Shown: piece by piece, positions 1-12,210 of the stretch
How the letters are laid out: the number at the start of each line of letters is the position of its first letter
How positions within the stretch are numbered: position 1 is the stretch's first letter
Assembly (NCBI GenBank): GCA_913041085.1
Contig: CAJWHN010000005.1
Location: forward strand, 1-46,461
Direction of reading: 5' to 3'
Source: an uncultured Flavobacteriales bacterium
Lineage (GTDB): Bacteria; Bacteroidota; Bacteroidia; Flavobacteriales; UBA7312
Length of the DNA: 46,461 nt
Translations under genes and position numbers: made by a program
Notes under the pieces: generated by a model
What the model was told of the DNA's origin: nothing
The model's database searches: none
Seen by the model: the letters and a program-made list of their open reading frames with translations, nothing else

Positions 1-402
1 TTTGAATGGTTGTATTTTGGTAATTATCAGTCTAGCGGAACTACTTTTAGCCCTATTGAAAGCGGTGATTATACTCTAGTTGCTATTGATGCAAATGATT
101 GCGAAGGACGACTAATGAGAGTTTATAATACTGTAGGAGTTTCAGAGTTTGATGAGTTAGAAGTTCTTATTTATCCTAATCCTGTTGGTGATTATTTTAA
201 TATCGAAATAAAATCAGAAGCTAATTCAGAGGACTTCACTTTCAAATTGTTAGATGCTAGAGGTAGAGTGCTTAGTCAGGATTTATTCAAAAAGTCCATT
301 CAAATTGACAGAAAAAATATATCACCTGGTGTTTATTTTATTCACCTTAACTCTGACTCAAATTTTATACAACGAAAAATCATTTTTTCAGAAAAAAAAT
401 AG
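1..402 (+). CDS. C-terminal fragment of a secreted protein with type IX secretion (T9SS) sorting domain, truncated by window edge
   Basis: Open frame runs to position 1 with no ATG start (listed start at 10 is TTG); C-terminus 'LIYPNPVGDYFNIEIK...LLDARGRVLSQ...ISPGVYFIHLNS...QRKIIF' is a typical type-A T9SS CTD. Confidence 0.85.
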   Translation, partial: FEWLYFGNYQSSGTTFSPIESGDYTLVAIDANDCEGRLMRVYNTVGVSEFDELEVLIYPNPVGDYFNIEIKSEANSEDFTFKLLDARGRVLSQDLFKKSIQIDRKNISPGVYFIHLNSDSNFIQRKIIFSEKK

Positions 403-432
403 GCGTTAAAGCATACTAACTTTAGCCTAGAG

Positions 433-466
433 ATACCCATATTTAATTTTATGGGTATTTTTTTTT
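433..466 (+). terminator. Rho-independent terminator
   Basis: ATACCCATA / TATGGGTAT stem followed by a T-tract. Confidence 0.85.
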
Positions 467-488
467 GTAAAAAAAGCTACAAATACTA

Positions 489-518
489 TTTGATAGTAAA
501 TAAAAATGATTAGATTTG
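489..518 (+). promoter_or_regulatory. Bacteroidetes-type promoter for the rpsL operon
   Basis: TTTG (489-492), 18 nt spacer, TAGATTTG (511-518; TAnnTTTG); about 45 nt upstream of rpsL ATG at 564. Confidence 0.7.
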
Positions 519-563
519 CGCCCCCAAAATAGGGTAGAAACACAATATAAAACGAGAAATAGT

Positions 564-938
564 ATGCCAACTATTCAACAATTAGTAAGGAAAGGAAGGA
601 CTAGAATAACTAAAAAGTCCAAGTCAATTGCACTAGCAAGTTGCCCTCAAAAAAGAGGGGTTTGTACTAGAGTTTATACAACAACTCCAAAGAAACCAAA
701 CTCAGCAATGAGAAAAGTCGCTAGGGTAAGATTAACTAACGGTAACGAAGTCAATGCCTACATTGGAGGTGAAGGACACAACTTGCAAGAACACTCTATC
801 GTACTTGTAAGAGGTGGAAGGGTAAAAGATTTGCCTGGTGTTCGTTATCACATTGTGAGAGGTGCCTTAGACACTGCTGGTGTTGATGGTAGAACACAGA
901 GAAGATCTAAGTATGGTACTAAACAACCTAAAAAATAA
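564..938 (+). CDS. rpsL: 30S ribosomal protein uS12
   Basis: [12 protein letters not shown]...[21 protein letters not shown]; start moved from ORF-track 516 to the conserved MPTIQQ at 564. Confidence 0.97.
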   Translation: MPTIQQLVRKGRTRITKKSKSIALASCPQKRGVCTRVYTTTPKKPNSAMRKVARVRLTNGNEVNAYIGGEGHNLQEHSIVLVRGGRVKDLPGVRYHIVRGALDTAGVDGRTQRRSKYGTKQPKK

Positions 939-961
939 TTTTAGCTTAAGTATATAAAACA

Positions 962-1432
962 ATGAGAAAAAGTCCAGCTAAAAAAAGAAGATTATTGCCA
1001 GATGCTAAGTTTAACGATACTATGGTAACACAGTTCGTTAATAATATGATGTATGATGGTAAAAAATCAACAGCTTTTAAAATATTCTACGATGCTCTTG
1101 CAATTGTTGATACTCGTGTAGAAGACGAATCACCTTTAGATGTTTGGAAGAAAGCTGTCCAAAATGTAACACCTGCTGTCGAGGTAAGAAGCCGTAGAAT
1201 AGGTGGTGCTACTTTTCAAATTCCACAGCCAATTAGAGATGCACGTAAATTATCTATGGCTATGAAATGGATGATTGGTTTTGCTAGAAAAAGAAACGAT
1301 AAAAGCATGAGCCATAAACTAGCTGCTGAAATCGTAGCGGCATACAAAGAAGAAGGAGCAGCATTCAAGAAAAAGCAAGATACTCACAGAATGGCTGAAG
1401 CCAACAAAGCATTCTCACACTTTAGATTCTAA
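962..1432 (+). CDS. rpsG: 30S ribosomal protein uS7
   Basis: [36 protein letters not shown]; between rpsL and fusA. Confidence 0.97.
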   Translation: MRKSPAKKRRLLPDAKFNDTMVTQFVNNMMYDGKKSTAFKIFYDALAIVDTRVEDESPLDVWKKAVQNVTPAVEVRSRRIGGATFQIPQPIRDARKLSMAMKWMIGFARKRNDKSMSHKLAAEIVAAYKEEGAAFKKKQDTHRMAEANKAFSHFRF

Positions 1433-1436
1433 TAAA

Positions 1437-3548
1437 ATGGCAAAAAGAGATTTAACATTTACAAGAAATATAGGTATTGCCGCTCACATTGATGCTGGTA
1501 AGACCACTACTACCGAAAGGATATTATATTATGGTGGTGTAAGTCATAAAATTGGAGAAGTACACGATGGTGCTGCTACAATGGACTGGATGGAGCAAGA
1601 GCAAGAAAGAGGTATTACTATTACTTCAGCTGCTACTACTCTTAATTGGAATTACAGAGATAAAGATTATCACGTAAACATTATTGATACTCCGGGTCAC
1701 GTTGATTTTACTGTTGAAGTAAATCGTTCTCTTAGAGTGTTAGATGGTTTAGTTTTCTTATTTAGTGCTGTAGATGGTGTTGAGCCTCAATCAGAAACTA
1801 ACTGGAGATTAGCTGACAACTATAATGTTCCTAGAATTGGCTTTGTAAACAAGATGGATCGTCAAGGTGCTGATTTCTTAAATGTATGTCAGCAAGTGAA
1901 AGATATGTTAGGTAGCCACGCTCTACCACTTCAGATTCCAATTGGAAGTGAAGATAAATTTAGAGGTGTTGTTGACCTTATCAATTTCAAAGGAATTGTT
2001 TGGAATGAAGATGATATGGGAATGACTTATGAAGAAGTTGAAATTCCAGCTGATATCATTGATGAAGCAAGAGATTACAGAGGTAAACTTCTTGAAGCTG
2101 TTGCAGAATTTGATGACAACCTTCTTGAGAAATACTTTGAAGATGAAAACTCTCTTACTGAAAGAGAAATATTAGATGCTTTAAGACAAGCAACTATCGG
2201 TGGAAAAGTTATTCCTATGATGTGTGGTTCTGCATTTAAAAATAAAGGTGTTCAGGCTATGCTTGATATGGTAATGGAAATTCTTCCATCTCCTATTGAT
2301 ACTGAAGCAATTAAAGGTACTAACCCAAGAACTGAAGCTGAAGAAAGTAGAAAGCCATCTGTTGATGAGCCATTTGCTAGTTTAGCATTTAAAATTGCAA
2401 CAGACCCTTACGTTGGAAGATTATGCTTTACAAGAGCGTATTCAGGTGTGTTAGAATCAGGTTCATACGTCTTAAATACACGTACAAATAAAAAAGAGCG
2501 TATTTCTAGAATTTTCCAGATGCACGCTAACAAGCAAAATCAGATTGATCAATTACAAGCAGGTGATATCGCTGCACTAGCAGGATTTAAAGATATTAGA
2601 ACGGGAGATACTCTTTGTTCTGAGTCTTCACCCATTGTATTAGAATCAATGGACTTCCCAGATCCTGTTATTGGAATAGCTATTGAGCCAAAAACTCAAA
2701 AGGATATGGATAAACTTGGTGTAGCTTTAGGAAAGCTTGCTGAGGAAGATCCTACATTTACAGTTAAGACAGACGAAGATTCAGGACAAACAATTATCTC
2801 TGGTATGGGTGAGTTGCACTTGGATATTATTGTTGATCGTCTGAAAAGAGAATTTGGTGTAGAGTGTAATCAAGGTGCTCCTAAAGTAGCGTACAAAGAA
2901 GCAATTACATCATCTGTATCGACAAGAGAAACATACAAAAAGCAATCTGGTGGACGTGGTAAGTTCGCTGATATTCAATTCGAGATGTCACCAGTTGACG
3001 AGGATTTCGAAGGAGAAGGATTGCAATTTGTTGACCAAATCAAAGGTGGAGCAATTCCAAAAGAATTTATTCCATCTGTTGAAAAAGGATTTAAACAAGC
3101 AATGCAAAATGGTATTTTAGCTAGTTTTGAAGTAGATTCATTAAAAGTAAGACTTTTTGATGGCTCTTTCCACGATGTGGATTCAGATCAATTATCTTTT
3201 GAGATATGTGCTAAGCTAGCATTTAAAAACGCTTGTAAAGAAGCCAATCCTGTTCTTCTTGAACCTATAATGAAAGTTGAAGTAGTTACTCCAGAGCAAA
3301 ACATGGGTGATGTAGTAGCTGACCTTAACAGAAGAAGAGGCATTATGCAAGGAATGGATTCAAGAAATGGTGCTGAAGTTGTCAAAGCTCACGTGCCACT
3401 TTCTGAAATGTTTGGATATGTTACAACATTGAGAACAATTACTTCTGGTAGAGCAACATCTACTATGGAATTTTCTCATTTTGCTGAATGTCCGAAAAAC
3501 GTTTCTGATGCAGTAATAGACGAAGTAAAAGGATTAAAACAAGCATAA
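1437..3548 (+). CDS. fusA: Elongation factor G
   Basis: [44 protein letters not shown] GTPase motifs; 703 aa. Confidence 0.98.
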   Translation: MAKRDLTFTRNIGIAAHIDAGKTTTTERILYYGGVSHKIGEVHDGAATMDWMEQEQERGITITSAATTLNWNYRDKDYHVNIIDTPGHVDFTVEVNRSLRVLDGLVFLFSAVDGVEPQSETNWRLADNYNVPRIGFVNKMDRQGADFLNVCQQVKDMLGSHALPLQIPIGSEDKFRGVVDLINFKGIVWNEDDMGMTYEEVEIPADIIDEARDYRGKLLEAVAEFDDNLLEKYFEDENSLTEREILDALRQATIGGKVIPMMCGSAFKNKGVQAMLDMVMEILPSPIDTEAIKGTNPRTEAEESRKPSVDEPFASLAFKIATDPYVGRLCFTRAYSGVLESGSYVLNTRTNKKERISRIFQMHANKQNQIDQLQAGDIAALAGFKDIRTGDTLCSESSPIVLESMDFPDPVIGIAIEPKTQKDMDKLGVALGKLAEEDPTFTVKTDEDSGQTIISGMGELHLDIIVDRLKREFGVECNQGAPKVAYKEAITSSVSTRETYKKQSGGRGKFADIQFEMSPVDEDFEGEGLQFVDQIKGGAIPKEFIPSVEKGFKQAMQNGILASFEVDSLKVRLFDGSFHDVDSDQLSFEICAKLAFKNACKEANPVLLEPIMKVEVVTPEQNMGDVVADLNRRRGIMQGMDSRNGAEVVKAHVPLSEMFGYVTTLRTITSGRATSTMEFSHFAECPKNVSDAVIDEVKGLKQA

Positions 3549-3561
3549 ATTCATTAAAGTA

Positions 3562-3867
3562 ATGAGTCAAAAAATAAGAATCAAGCTTCAATCGTATGAT
3601 CACAATCTAGTAGACAAGTCTGCTGAGAAGATTGTAAAAACTGTTAAATCTGCAGGTGCAGTAGTTAGTGGGCCAATTCCACTACCAACACATAAGCGTA
3701 TTTATACGGTTTTACGTTCTCCTCACGTAAACAAAAAGTCTAGAGAGCAATTTCAATTGTGCGCTCATAAAAGATTGATGGATATTTATTCTACATCATC
3801 TAACACCATCGATGCACTGATGAAGTTAGAACTTCCTAGTGGAGTAGATGTTGAAATTAAAGTGTGA
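3562..3867 (+). CDS. rpsJ: 30S ribosomal protein uS10
   Basis: [21 protein letters not shown]...GPIPLPT. Confidence 0.97.
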   Translation: MSQKIRIKLQSYDHNLVDKSAEKIVKTVKSAGAVVSGPIPLPTHKRIYTVLRSPHVNKKSREQFQLCAHKRLMDIYSTSSNTIDALMKLELPSGVDVEIKV

Positions 3868-3900
3868 TAGTTTAATTATAAAAACTAAAAGACAAACAAA

Positions 3901-4518
3901 ATGTCAGGAATAATAGGAAAAAAAGTAGGTATGACAAGTTTCTACGATGACAATGGAAAGAACATTCCTTGTACCGTAATTGAAGCTGGACCATGCGTAA
4001 TTACTCAGGTTAAGACACCTGAGACGGATGGTTATAATGCACTACAACTTGGTTTTGAAGATCAAAAAGAAAGTAGAGTGAATCAACCTAAAATGGGTCA
4101 CTTTAAAAAAGCTAAAGTTTCACCAAAGAAAAAGTTGGTTGAGTTTAGAGATTTTGAAGGTGAGTTTAACTTAGGCGATTCCGTTACTGTCGAAATCTTT
4201 GAGGAAGGCGAATATGTAGATGTTGTCGGAACCTCAAAAGGTAAAGGTTTTCAAGGTGTTGTAAAGAGATACAACTTTAGAGGTGTAGGTGATGCTACAC
4301 ACGGACAGCACAACAGAATGCGTGCTCCAGGTTCTATTGGTGCAGCTTCATACCCAGCTCGTGTATTCAAAGGTATGAGAATGGCTGGTCAAATGGGAAA
4401 CAAAAGAGTTAAGGAAACTAACCTACAAGTAATGAAAGTTTTCCCTGAGAAAAATTTATTAGTAGTGAAAGGTGCTATTCCCGGAGCTAAGAACTCATAT
4501 GTAATTGTAGAAAAATAA
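3901..4518 (+). CDS. rplC: 50S ribosomal protein uL3
   Basis: [17 protein letters not shown]...[17 protein letters not shown]...[13 protein letters not shown]. Confidence 0.97.
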   Translation: MSGIIGKKVGMTSFYDDNGKNIPCTVIEAGPCVITQVKTPETDGYNALQLGFEDQKESRVNQPKMGHFKKAKVSPKKKLVEFRDFEGEFNLGDSVTVEIFEEGEYVDVVGTSKGKGFQGVVKRYNFRGVGDATHGQHNRMRAPGSIGAASYPARVFKGMRMAGQMGNKRVKETNLQVMKVFPEKNLLVVKGAIPGAKNSYVIVEK

Positions 4519-5144
4519 TGGAGTTAGCAGTATACAATATAAGCGGTAAGAAGACTACAAAGAAAGTCAAACTTAATAAAAAAGTTTTTGGTGTAGAACC
4601 AAATAATCACGCTATCTATTTGGATGTTAAGCAGTACTTGGCTAATCAACGTCAAGGTACTCACAAGTCTAAAGAACGTGGTGAGATTACAGGATCTACT
4701 AGAAAAATTAAAAAGCAAAAAGGTACTGGTACAGCTCGTGCTGGTTCTATCAAGAATCCATTATTTAGAAGTGGTGGTCGTGTTTTTGGACCACAGCCTA
4801 GAGATTATGGTTTCAAGTTGAACAAGAAAGTAAAGAGAGTAGCTCGTGCTTCTGCTCTTACTTTAATGGCAAAAGATAAAAACATTACGGTATTAGAAGA
4901 TTTCAACTTCGATGCTCCAAAGACAAAGCAATATCTTGAGATGTTAGCTAACTTTGAGTTAAGCGGTAAAAAGACGCTTTTAATACTAAATGAGCATAAT
5001 CAGAATATCTATTTATCGGCTAGAAATTTAGATAGAACTAATGTTACTACTTCAGCTAATTTGAACACTTATCAAATTATGAATGCAGGAAACATTTTAA
5101 TGGTTGAGAGTTCAATCAAAGCAATTGAAAACACTTTAAGTTAA
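4518..5144 (+). CDS. rplD: 50S ribosomal protein uL4
   Basis: [30 protein letters not shown]; synteny. Confidence 0.97.
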   Translation: MELAVYNISGKKTTKKVKLNKKVFGVEPNNHAIYLDVKQYLANQRQGTHKSKERGEITGSTRKIKKQKGTGTARAGSIKNPLFRSGGRVFGPQPRDYGFKLNKKVKRVARASALTLMAKDKNITVLEDFNFDAPKTKQYLEMLANFELSGKKTLLILNEHNQNIYLSARNLDRTNVTTSANLNTYQIMNAGNILMVESSIKAIENTLS

Positions 5145-5148
5145 GACG

Positions 5149-5439
5149 ATGAGTATTTTAATAAAACCAATAATAACTGAAAAAATGACTGCTGCCAGCG
5201 AGGAGTTTAATCGCTATGGATTTGTTGTTGATAAAAATGCTAACAAGATTCAAATCAAAGGAGCAGTTGAAGAAGCCTACGGCGTAACTGTAGATTCAGT
5301 TAGAACAATGAATTATACAGGTAAATCTAAAAGTCGTTTCACAAAAGCTGGAGTGATTAGTGGTAGAACAAGTCATTTTAAAAAGGCTATTGTTCAACTA
5401 GCAGAAGGAGATACAATTGATTTTTATAGCAACATCTAA
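5149..5439 (+). CDS. rplW: 50S ribosomal protein uL23
   Basis: LIKPIITEKMT...NRYGFVVDKNANKIQIKGAVEEAYGV. Confidence 0.96.
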   Translation: MSILIKPIITEKMTAASEEFNRYGFVVDKNANKIQIKGAVEEAYGVTVDSVRTMNYTGKSKSRFTKAGVISGRTSHFKKAIVQLAEGDTIDFYSNI

Positions 5440-5448
5440 TTATTATAA

Positions 5449-6276
5449 ATGGGATTAAGAAAACTAAAACCAACAACACCTGGACAGCGTTTCAAAGTAG
5501 TCAACGACTTTGAGCAATTAACAACTGGAAACAATCCAGTTAAGTCACTTATTTTGAAAAAATCAAAATCTGGTGGTAGAAATAATACAGGTAAAATGAC
5601 AATGCGCCATACTGGTGGTGGTCATAAAAAGAGATACAGAGTAATTGACTTTAAAAGAAATAAGTTTGGTATTCCTGCTACAGTAAGTACTGTTGAGTAC
5701 GATCCAAACAGAACAGCTTTTATTGCTCTATTAAACTATGCTGATGGTGAAAAAAGATACATCATTTGTCCTAACGGAATGAAAGTAGGTCAAACGGTTG
5801 TATCAGGTAAAGATGCTACACCAGAGGTTGGTAATGCTCTTTATATTGCTGATATTCCTTTAGGTGCTACTATTCACAATATCGAACTTCGTCCTGGTCA
5901 GGGTGGTGTTATGGTAAGAAGTGCAGGAGCTTATGCTCAACTAATGGCACGTGATGGTAAATATGCTATTATCAAATTAGCTTCTGGTGAAGTAAGAATG
6001 GTATTACAAACTTGTTTAGCTACTATTGGTACAGTTTCTAATTCTGAGCACAGTCTTCAAAACTCTGGTAAAGCAGGTAGAAGTCGTTGGTTAGGTAGAA
6101 GACCAAGAACTAGACCAGTAGCGATGAACCCTGTCGATCATCCAATGGGTGGTGGTGAAGGTAGAGCATCTGGTGGTCATCCAAGATCAAGAAACGGTAT
6201 ACCTGCTAAAGGATACAAGACACGTGCTAAAAAGAATAATTCTAACATATACATTGTCGAAAGACGTAAGAAATAA
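5449..6276 (+). CDS. rplB: 50S ribosomal protein uL2
   Basis: [13 protein letters not shown]...[17 protein letters not shown]. Confidence 0.98.
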   Translation: MGLRKLKPTTPGQRFKVVNDFEQLTTGNNPVKSLILKKSKSGGRNNTGKMTMRHTGGGHKKRYRVIDFKRNKFGIPATVSTVEYDPNRTAFIALLNYADGEKRYIICPNGMKVGQTVVSGKDATPEVGNALYIADIPLGATIHNIELRPGQGGVMVRSAGAYAQLMARDGKYAIIKLASGEVRMVLQTCLATIGTVSNSEHSLQNSGKAGRSRWLGRRPRTRPVAMNPVDHPMGGGEGRASGGHPRSRNGIPAKGYKTRAKKNNSNIYIVERRKK

Positions 6277-6285
6277 GAATAAATT

Positions 6286-6555
6286 ATGGCTAGATCATTA
6301 AAGAAAGGTCCATTTATACACTTTAAACTTCAAAAGAAAGTTGAAAGTAACATTGCTTCTGGTAAAAACAACGTCATCAAAACTTGGTCTCGTGCCTCTA
6401 TGATTTCACCAGATTTTGTTGGGCAAACTATTGCGGTTCATAATGGTAGACAATTTATACCTGTTTTCATTACTGAAAATATGGTAGGTCACAAATTAGG
6501 CGAATTTTCTCCAACTCGTACCTTTAGAGGTCACGGTGGTAACAAGAAAAAATAA
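6286..6555 (+). CDS. rpsS: 30S ribosomal protein uS19
   Basis: [19 protein letters not shown]...[18 protein letters not shown]. Confidence 0.97.
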   Translation: MARSLKKGPFIHFKLQKKVESNIASGKNNVIKTWSRASMISPDFVGQTIAVHNGRQFIPVFITENMVGHKLGEFSPTRTFRGHGGNKKK

Positions 6556-6561
6556 TAACAA

Positions 6562-6975
6562 ATGGGAGTTAGAAAAAGAAATACTGCTGAAGCATTAAAA
6601 GAGGCTCGTAAAAATGTAGCCTTTGCAAAACTTAATAATTGTCCTACATCTCCAAGAAAGATGAGATTAGTGGCTGATATTATTAGAGGAGAAGATGTTG
6701 AAAAAGCACTCAACATTTTGAAGTTCAATGCAAAAGAAGCTTCAGGTAGATTAGAAAAATTGTTGCTTTCTGCTATTGCTAATTGGGAATCTAAAAATGA
6801 AGGTTCTAACATTGAGAGTAACAACTTATATGTTAAAGAAATAACTGTGGATAGTGGTAGAATGCTAAAGCGTATTCAACCAGCTCCTCAAGGTAGAGCA
6901 CACAGAATTAGAAAAAGATCTAATCACGTTACAATAGTATTAGGTAGTAGAACACAAGAAAACCAAGATTCATAA
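6562..6975 (+). CDS. rplV: 50S ribosomal protein uL22
   Basis: [28 protein letters not shown]...[16 protein letters not shown]. Confidence 0.96.
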   Translation: MGVRKRNTAEALKEARKNVAFAKLNNCPTSPRKMRLVADIIRGEDVEKALNILKFNAKEASGRLEKLLLSAIANWESKNEGSNIESNNLYVKEITVDSGRMLKRIQPAPQGRAHRIRKRSNHVTIVLGSRTQENQDS

Positions 6976-7685
6976 TGGGACAAAAAACAAATCCAATAGG
7001 TAATAGATTAGGATACATCAAAGGATGGGATTCTAACTGGTATGGTGGAAGAAATTATGGTGATAAAATTGCTGAAGACAGCAAGATTCGTCAGTACATC
7101 GGTGTTAGACTTTCTAACGCAAGTGTAGCAAGAGTTGTTATTGAAAGAACTCTTAAGATGGTTACTATCACTATACACACAGCCAGACCAGGTATTATTA
7201 TCGGAAAAGGTGGTCAAGAAGTTGATAAATTGAGAGAAGAACTTAAGAAAATTACTAAGAAAGAAGTTCAAATCAACATCTTTGAAATCAAACGTCCTGA
7301 ATTAGATGCTACTCTTGTTGCTGCTAGTATTGCTCGTCAAATCGAAGGAAGAATTTCTTTCCGTCGTGCTATTAAGATGGCAATTGCTAGTACTATGAGA
7401 ATGGGTGCTGAAGGTATTAAAGTTAAAATCTCTGGTCGTTTAAATGGAGCTGAGATGGCACGTTCTGAATTGTTTAAAGATGGAAGAACTCCTCTTCATA
7501 CTTTTAGAGCCGATATTGATTATGCTTTGGAAGAAGCACACACTACCTATGGAAGAATTGGTGTGAAGGTGTGGATTTGCAAAGGTGAAGTATACGGTGC
7601 ACGTGATTTATCGCCAAATGTTGGTTTAGGCAACAAGCCCAACGGACCAAAAGGTGGAGGTAAGTTTAAAAGAAAAAGAAAGTAA
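6975..7685 (+). CDS. rpsC: 30S ribosomal protein uS3
   Basis: [26 protein letters not shown] motif [14 protein letters not shown]. Confidence 0.98.
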   Translation: MGQKTNPIGNRLGYIKGWDSNWYGGRNYGDKIAEDSKIRQYIGVRLSNASVARVVIERTLKMVTITIHTARPGIIIGKGGQEVDKLREELKKITKKEVQINIFEIKRPELDATLVAASIARQIEGRISFRRAIKMAIASTMRMGAEGIKVKISGRLNGAEMARSELFKDGRTPLHTFRADIDYALEEAHTTYGRIGVKVWICKGEVYGARDLSPNVGLGNKPNGPKGGGKFKRKRK

Positions 7686-7713
7686 TTAGATAAGATAAAA
7701 GCGTAATAAAGAT

Positions 7714-8139
7714 ATGTTACAGCCAAAGAAGACAAAGTTTAGAAAAATGCAAAAGGGCAAAATGAAAGGTTTTGCTCAGCGAGGACACCAATTATCGTTT
7801 GGTTCTTTCGGTATAAAAGCATTGGAAGAAACATGGATTACTGCTCGTCAGATAGAGGCAGCTCGTATTGCGGTAACTCGTTATATGAAAAGACAAGGGC
7901 AAGTTTGGATACGTATTTTTCCAGACAAACCTGTTACATCTAAGCCTGCAGAGGTAAGAATGGGTAAAGGTAAGGGTGCTCCTGAATATTGGGCGGCAGT
8001 TGTTAGACCTGGTAGAGTACTTTTTGAATGTGACGGTGTTTCTAAAGACGTAGCACAAGAAGCACTTCGTTTAGCGGCTCAAAAATTACCAATTAAAACA
8101 AAATTTGTCGTTCGTAGAGATTACGTTGAGGCTAAATAA
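7714..8139 (+). CDS. rplP: 50S ribosomal protein uL16
   Basis: [24 protein letters not shown]...[19 protein letters not shown]. Confidence 0.97.
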   Translation: MLQPKKTKFRKMQKGKMKGFAQRGHQLSFGSFGIKALEETWITARQIEAARIAVTRYMKRQGQVWIRIFPDKPVTSKPAEVRMGKGKGAPEYWAAVVRPGRVLFECDGVSKDVAQEALRLAAQKLPIKTKFVVRRDYVEAK

Positions 8140-8148
8140 TAAATAATT

Positions 8149-8352
8149 ATGAAACAGTCAGTTATCAAAGAAATGGCAACTAATGAGCTTGAGGCTCTTC
8201 TTGAGACAGAGAAAGCTCGTTTAGAAAAAATGAAAGTAAATCACATGGTTTCTCCATTAGAGAACCCTAACCAAATTACTTTCACCAGAAAAACAGTAGC
8301 TAGAATTAATACAGAATTGAGATCTAGAGAATTAATTGAAGCACAAAATTAG
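8149..8352 (+). CDS. rpmC: 50S ribosomal protein uL29
   Basis: 67 aa; NPNQITFTRKTVARINTELRSRE; between rplP and rpsQ. Confidence 0.93.
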   Translation: MKQSVIKEMATNELEALLETEKARLEKMKVNHMVSPLENPNQITFTRKTVARINTELRSRELIEAQN

Positions 8353-8358
8353 GAAGAA

Positions 8359-8610
8359 ATGAGAAACCTAAGAAAAGAAAGAATCGGTGTTGTAACAAGT
8401 AACAAAATGGATAAGTCCATTGTTGTTTCTGTTGTAAGAAAAGAAAAACATCCACTTTACGGAAAATTCGTTATGAAGACTAGTAAGTTTACTGCTCATG
8501 ATGAAAAAAATGACTGCAATAGTGGTGATACCGTAAAAATTATGGAAACTCGTCCAATCAGTAAAAACAAGTGTTGGAGATTAGTTGAAATTATAGAAAG
8601 AGCTAAATAA
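8359..8610 (+). CDS. rpsQ: 30S ribosomal protein uS17
   Basis: [34 protein letters not shown]. Confidence 0.96.
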   Translation: MRNLRKERIGVVTSNKMDKSIVVSVVRKEKHPLYGKFVMKTSKFTAHDEKNDCNSGDTVKIMETRPISKNKCWRLVEIIERAK

Positions 8611-8611
8611 G

Positions 8612-8980
8612 ATGATACAACAAGAAAGTAGATTAAAAGTAGCCGACAATTCTGGTGCCAAAGAAGTACTTTGTATTAAAGTTCTTGGTGGTTCAAAAAG
8701 AAGATATGCTTCAATTGGTGATACTATAGTAGTCACTGTAAAAGATGCCATTCCTTCTGGAAATATCAAGAAAGGTACAGTAGCTAAGGCAGTTGTCGTA
8801 AGAACTAGAAAAGAAACACGTCGTCCTGATGGTTCATACATACGCTTTGATGACAATGCCTGTGTATTATTGAATCCGACTGGAGAGATGAGAGGTACAC
8901 GTATCTTTGGACCTGTTTCTAGAGAATTAAGAGATAAACAATTTATGAAAATTGTATCATTAGCGCCAGAGGTGCTTTAA
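8612..8980 (+). CDS. rplN: 50S ribosomal protein uL14
   Basis: [33 protein letters not shown]. Confidence 0.98.
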   Translation: MIQQESRLKVADNSGAKEVLCIKVLGGSKRRYASIGDTIVVTVKDAIPSGNIKKGTVAKAVVVRTRKETRRPDGSYIRFDDNACVLLNPTGEMRGTRIFGPVSRELRDKQFMKIVSLAPEVL

Positions 8981-8993
8981 TATAAATACTATT

Positions 8994-9317
8994 ATGTCGA
9001 AGTTACACATAAAAAAAGGAGATACTGTAAAGGTTATTGCTGGAAACTCAAAAGGACAAGAGGGTAAAGTGATAGAGGTTATTATTTCTAAGTCTAGAGC
9101 ACTAGTTGAAGGAGTAAATATGGTATCCAAGCATACAAAGCCTAATGCAGCTAGTCCTCAAGGTGGGATTATCAAAAAAGAATCATCTATTCACATTTCA
9201 AACCTAATGCTTGTTGATCCTAAATCTGGTGATGCTACTCGTGTAGGAAGAAAGATAGATGATAAAACAGGAAAATTAACACGTTATTCTAAAAAATCAG
9301 GGGAGGTAATTAAATAA
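8994..9317 (+). CDS. rplX: 50S ribosomal protein uL24
   Basis: [25 protein letters not shown] motif. Confidence 0.96.
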   Translation: MSKLHIKKGDTVKVIAGNSKGQEGKVIEVIISKSRALVEGVNMVSKHTKPNAASPQGGIIKKESSIHISNLMLVDPKSGDATRVGRKIDDKTGKLTRYSKKSGEVIK

Positions 9318-9862
9318 TGTATACACCTAGATTAAAAACAAAGTATTCAGAGGAAATTGTAGCTAGGCTACAAGAGAAGTACTCTTACAAATCAGTAATG
9401 CAAGTGCCAAAACTTGAAAAGATTTGTTTAAACCAAGGTTTAGGAGATGCTGTTACTGACAAGAAGATGGTAGAGCAAGCTTGCGATGAGATGACATTAA
9501 TCACTGGTCAAAAAGCTGTTGCAACGAAGTCAAAAAAGGATATTTCTAACTTTAAATTAAGAAAAGGAATGCCAATTGGTGCTCGTGTAACATTGAGAGG
9601 TGATAAAATGTACGAATTTCTAGATCGTTTTATTACATCTTCATTACCTAGAGTACGTGACTTTAGAGGTATCAATCCAAAAGGATTCGATGGTAGAGGA
9701 AACTATAATTTAGGTATTAAGGAACAAATTATATTTCCTGAAATCGATATCGATAAAGTAAATAAAATCACAGGTATGGATATCACTTTCGTGACTTCAG
9801 CACCTACTGATGAAGAAGCAATGAGTCTATTAACAGAATTTGGTTTACCATTTAAAAAATAA
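9317..9862 (+). CDS. rplE: 50S ribosomal protein uL5
   Basis: [14 protein letters not shown]...[32 protein letters not shown]. Confidence 0.98.
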   Translation: MYTPRLKTKYSEEIVARLQEKYSYKSVMQVPKLEKICLNQGLGDAVTDKKMVEQACDEMTLITGQKAVATKSKKDISNFKLRKGMPIGARVTLRGDKMYEFLDRFITSSLPRVRDFRGINPKGFDGRGNYNLGIKEQIIFPEIDIDKVNKITGMDITFVTSAPTDEEAMSLLTEFGLPFKK

Positions 9863-9865
9863 GTT

Positions 9866-10135
9866 ATGGCTAAAGAATCAATGAAGGCAAGAGAAGTAAA
9901 GCGTCAAAAGCTTGTCGAAAAGTACGAAGAAAAAAGAGCAGCTTTAAAAGCAGCAGGTGATTATGAAGGATTACAAAAGCTTCCTAAAAACGCTTCTCCT
10001 GTTAGACTACACAACAGATGTAAATTAACTGGTCGTCCAAAAGGATATATGCGTCAGTTTGGTATTTCTAGGGTTACCTTTAGAGAAATGGCTAATCAAG
10101 GCCTTATACCAGGAGTAAAGAAAGCAAGTTGGTAA
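9866..10135 (+). CDS. rpsN: 30S ribosomal protein uS14 (89 aa, without zinc-finger CxxC motifs)
   Basis: [33 protein letters not shown]. Confidence 0.96.
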   Translation: MAKESMKAREVKRQKLVEKYEEKRAALKAAGDYEGLQKLPKNASPVRLHNRCKLTGRPKGYMRQFGISRVTFREMANQGLIPGVKKASW

Positions 10136-10152
10136 TTAGATAAAATTAGAAA

Positions 10153-10545
10153 ATGTATACAGATCCAATAGCAGATTATTTGACGCGTATTAGAAACGCA
10201 GCAAAAGCAGGACATAAAGTCGTTTCGATTCCTTCTTCTAACACAAAGAAGGAAATGACTAAGATTTTAAAAGACAAAGGTTATATTTTAAACTACAAGT
10301 TTGAAGAAGATAACAAACAAGGAATGATTAAAATAGCCCTTAAATACAACGGTACAACTCCTGCGTTCAAGAAAATTGAGCGTATCAGTAAGCCTGGTTT
10401 GAGAAAATATGCCAACAAAGAAACTATGCCTAGAGTACTTAACGGTTTAGGTATCGCTATTCTTTCTACTTCTAAAGGTGTTATTACCGACAAAGAAGCA
10501 AAGAATTTAAATGTTGGTGGCGAAGTATTATGCTACGTTTATTAA
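10153..10545 (+). CDS. rpsH: 30S ribosomal protein uS8
   Basis: [16 protein letters not shown]...[19 protein letters not shown]. Confidence 0.97.
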   Translation: MYTDPIADYLTRIRNAAKAGHKVVSIPSSNTKKEMTKILKDKGYILNYKFEEDNKQGMIKIALKYNGTTPAFKKIERISKPGLRKYANKETMPRVLNGLGIAILSTSKGVITDKEAKNLNVGGEVLCYVY

Positions 10546-10567
10546 TAAGAATAATATAAGATAAGAA

Positions 10568-11122
10568 ATGTCTAGAATAGGAAATAACCCAATTGAATTG
10601 CCACAAGGAGTGACCGTCACTATTGGAGAAAACAATTCAGTACTTGTAAAAGGTAAGCTTGGTGAATTATCAAAAACCTTTCACGCTGATTTATCGGTTA
10701 ATGTAGAGGAGAACTCTGTTGCAGTAAGCCGTTCTTCAGATAGTAAGGAGCACAAATCTTTTCACGGGCTTACTCGATCACTATTAAACAATATGGTAAT
10801 TGGTGTGACGGAAGGGTTCAAAAAAGAATTAGAGCTTGTTGGTGTAGGTTATCGTGCAAGTAACTCAGGACAAAAATTAGAATTAGCACTAGGTTTTTCA
10901 CATAACGTAATCTTTGAAATTCCTGCTGAGGTAAAAGTTGAAACACTTTCTGAAAAAGGTAAAAATCCAATCATTACTTTAACTTCTATGGATAACCAAT
11001 TATTAGGGGCTGTTGCCGCTAAAATTCGTTCTCTTAGAAAGCCTGAACCATACAAAGGAAAAGGAATTAAGTATGTTGGAGAGCAATTAAGAAGAAAAGC
11101 TGGTAAAACTGCTGCTAAATAA
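10568..11122 (+). CDS. rplF: 50S ribosomal protein uL6
   Basis: MSRIGNNPIELPQGVTV...KPEPYKGKGIKYVGEQLRRKAGK. Confidence 0.97.
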   Translation: MSRIGNNPIELPQGVTVTIGENNSVLVKGKLGELSKTFHADLSVNVEENSVAVSRSSDSKEHKSFHGLTRSLLNNMVIGVTEGFKKELELVGVGYRASNSGQKLELALGFSHNVIFEIPAEVKVETLSEKGKNPIITLTSMDNQLLGAVAAKIRSLRKPEPYKGKGIKYVGEQLRRKAGKTAAK

Positions 11123-11144
11123 AAATTAAAAATTTTATAGAAAC

Positions 11145-11486
11145 ATGGCGTTTTCAAAAGAATCGAGAAGAAATAAAATTAGAAGAAGAGTAAGAGCTGC
11201 TATTTCTGGTACAACGGAGATGCCAAGACTTGCTGTTTTTAGAAGTAATAAAGAAATCTATGTACAGTTAATCAATGACATTGATGGTAAAACTATTGCT
11301 GCTGCTTCTTCTAAAGATATAAAAGGCACTAAAATTGAACAAGCGGGTGCTGTTGGTAAGGCTATTGCCGAAAAAAGTATCGCTGCTGGAGTATCAAAAG
11401 TTGTTTTTGATAGAGGTGGATATCTTTACCATGGTAGAGTTAAGGCTTTAGCTGAGGGTGCTCGTGAATCAGGTTTAAAATTTTAA
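11145..11486 (+). CDS. rplR: 50S ribosomal protein uL18
   Basis: [13 protein letters not shown]...[18 protein letters not shown]...[23 protein letters not shown]. Confidence 0.97.
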   Translation: MAFSKESRRNKIRRRVRAAISGTTEMPRLAVFRSNKEIYVQLINDIDGKTIAAASSKDIKGTKIEQAGAVGKAIAEKSIAAGVSKVVFDRGGYLYHGRVKALAEGARESGLKF

Positions 11487-11496
11487 GAAATAAAAT

Positions 11497-12009
11497 ATGT
11501 TAGATATTAAAAGAGTAAAAGCAAGCGACATTGAGTTAACAGATAGACTAGTTGGAATACAACGCGTAACTAAGGTAACTAAAGGTGGTCGTACATTCAG
11601 TTTTTCTGCAATTGTGGTAGTAGGAGATGGCAATGGTATCGTCGGTCACGGTTTAGGTAAATCTCAAGAGGTTACAGTTGCTATTAGTAAAGCTATTGAT
11701 TCTGCTAAAAAGAATTTGGTTAAAGTTCCTGTTCAAAATGGTACTATTCCTCACGAACAAGAAGCCAAATATTCAGGTTCTCAAGTGCTTATTAAGCCTG
11801 CTTCAAATGGTACTGGTGTAAAAGCCGGTGGTGCGATGCGTGCCGTATTAGAAAGTGCTGGAGTACACGATGTACTAGCTAAATCTAAAGGCTCATCAAA
11901 TCCTCACAACTTGGTGAAAGCTACAATGAAAGCTTTGACTGAATTAAGAGATGCAAAACAAGTTGCTTCACAAAGAGGAGTGAATTTAGAAACAGTTTTT
12001 AACGGATAA
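11497..12009 (+). CDS. rpsE: 30S ribosomal protein uS5
   Basis: [37 protein letters not shown]. Confidence 0.97.
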   Translation: MLDIKRVKASDIELTDRLVGIQRVTKVTKGGRTFSFSAIVVVGDGNGIVGHGLGKSQEVTVAISKAIDSAKKNLVKVPVQNGTIPHEQEAKYSGSQVLIKPASNGTGVKAGGAMRAVLESAGVHDVLAKSKGSSNPHNLVKATMKALTELRDAKQVASQRGVNLETVFNG

Positions 12010-12020
12010 AAATTATACTG

Positions 12021-12203
12021 ATGGCTAAAATCAGAGTTACGCAAGTAAAAAGTAAAATAGGCAGACCTGAAAGACAAAAGAGAACAATGTTAGCTTTGGG
12101 TTTGAAAAAAATGAACCAAACAGTTGAGCATGAGGCAACTCCTCAAGTGTTAGGTATGGTAAAAAAAGTAGCGCACCTTCTAAAGGTCGAAGAAGTAAAA
12201 TAA
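12021..12203 (+). CDS. rpmD: 50S ribosomal protein uL30
   Basis: 60 aa; IRVTQVKSKIGRPERQKRTMLALGLKKMNQ. Confidence 0.96.
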   Translation: MAKIRVTQVKSKIGRPERQKRTMLALGLKKMNQTVEHEATPQVLGMVKKVAHLLKVEEVK

Positions 12204-12210
12204 ATTTAAG

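Noticed and set aside
516-563. N-terminal extension of rpsL in the ORF track ([16 protein letters not shown])
   Set aside because: GTG/TTG-type extension begins inside the -7 box region; the conserved uS12 N-terminus MPTIQQ starts at 564.
564-938. Possible streptomycin-resistance allele of rpsL
   Set aside because: Canonical lysines in TTPKKPNSA and [10 protein letters not shown] are wild type; no resistance substitution seen.
3188-3385. Minus-strand ORF inside fusA; similar shadow ORFs within rplD, rplV, rpsC, rplP, rpsH, rplF, rplN, lipA, gap, gatB, hemF, hemA and hemH
   Set aside because: Lie fully or mostly inside strongly recognised genes in other frames; no domain-like sequence or independent promoter.
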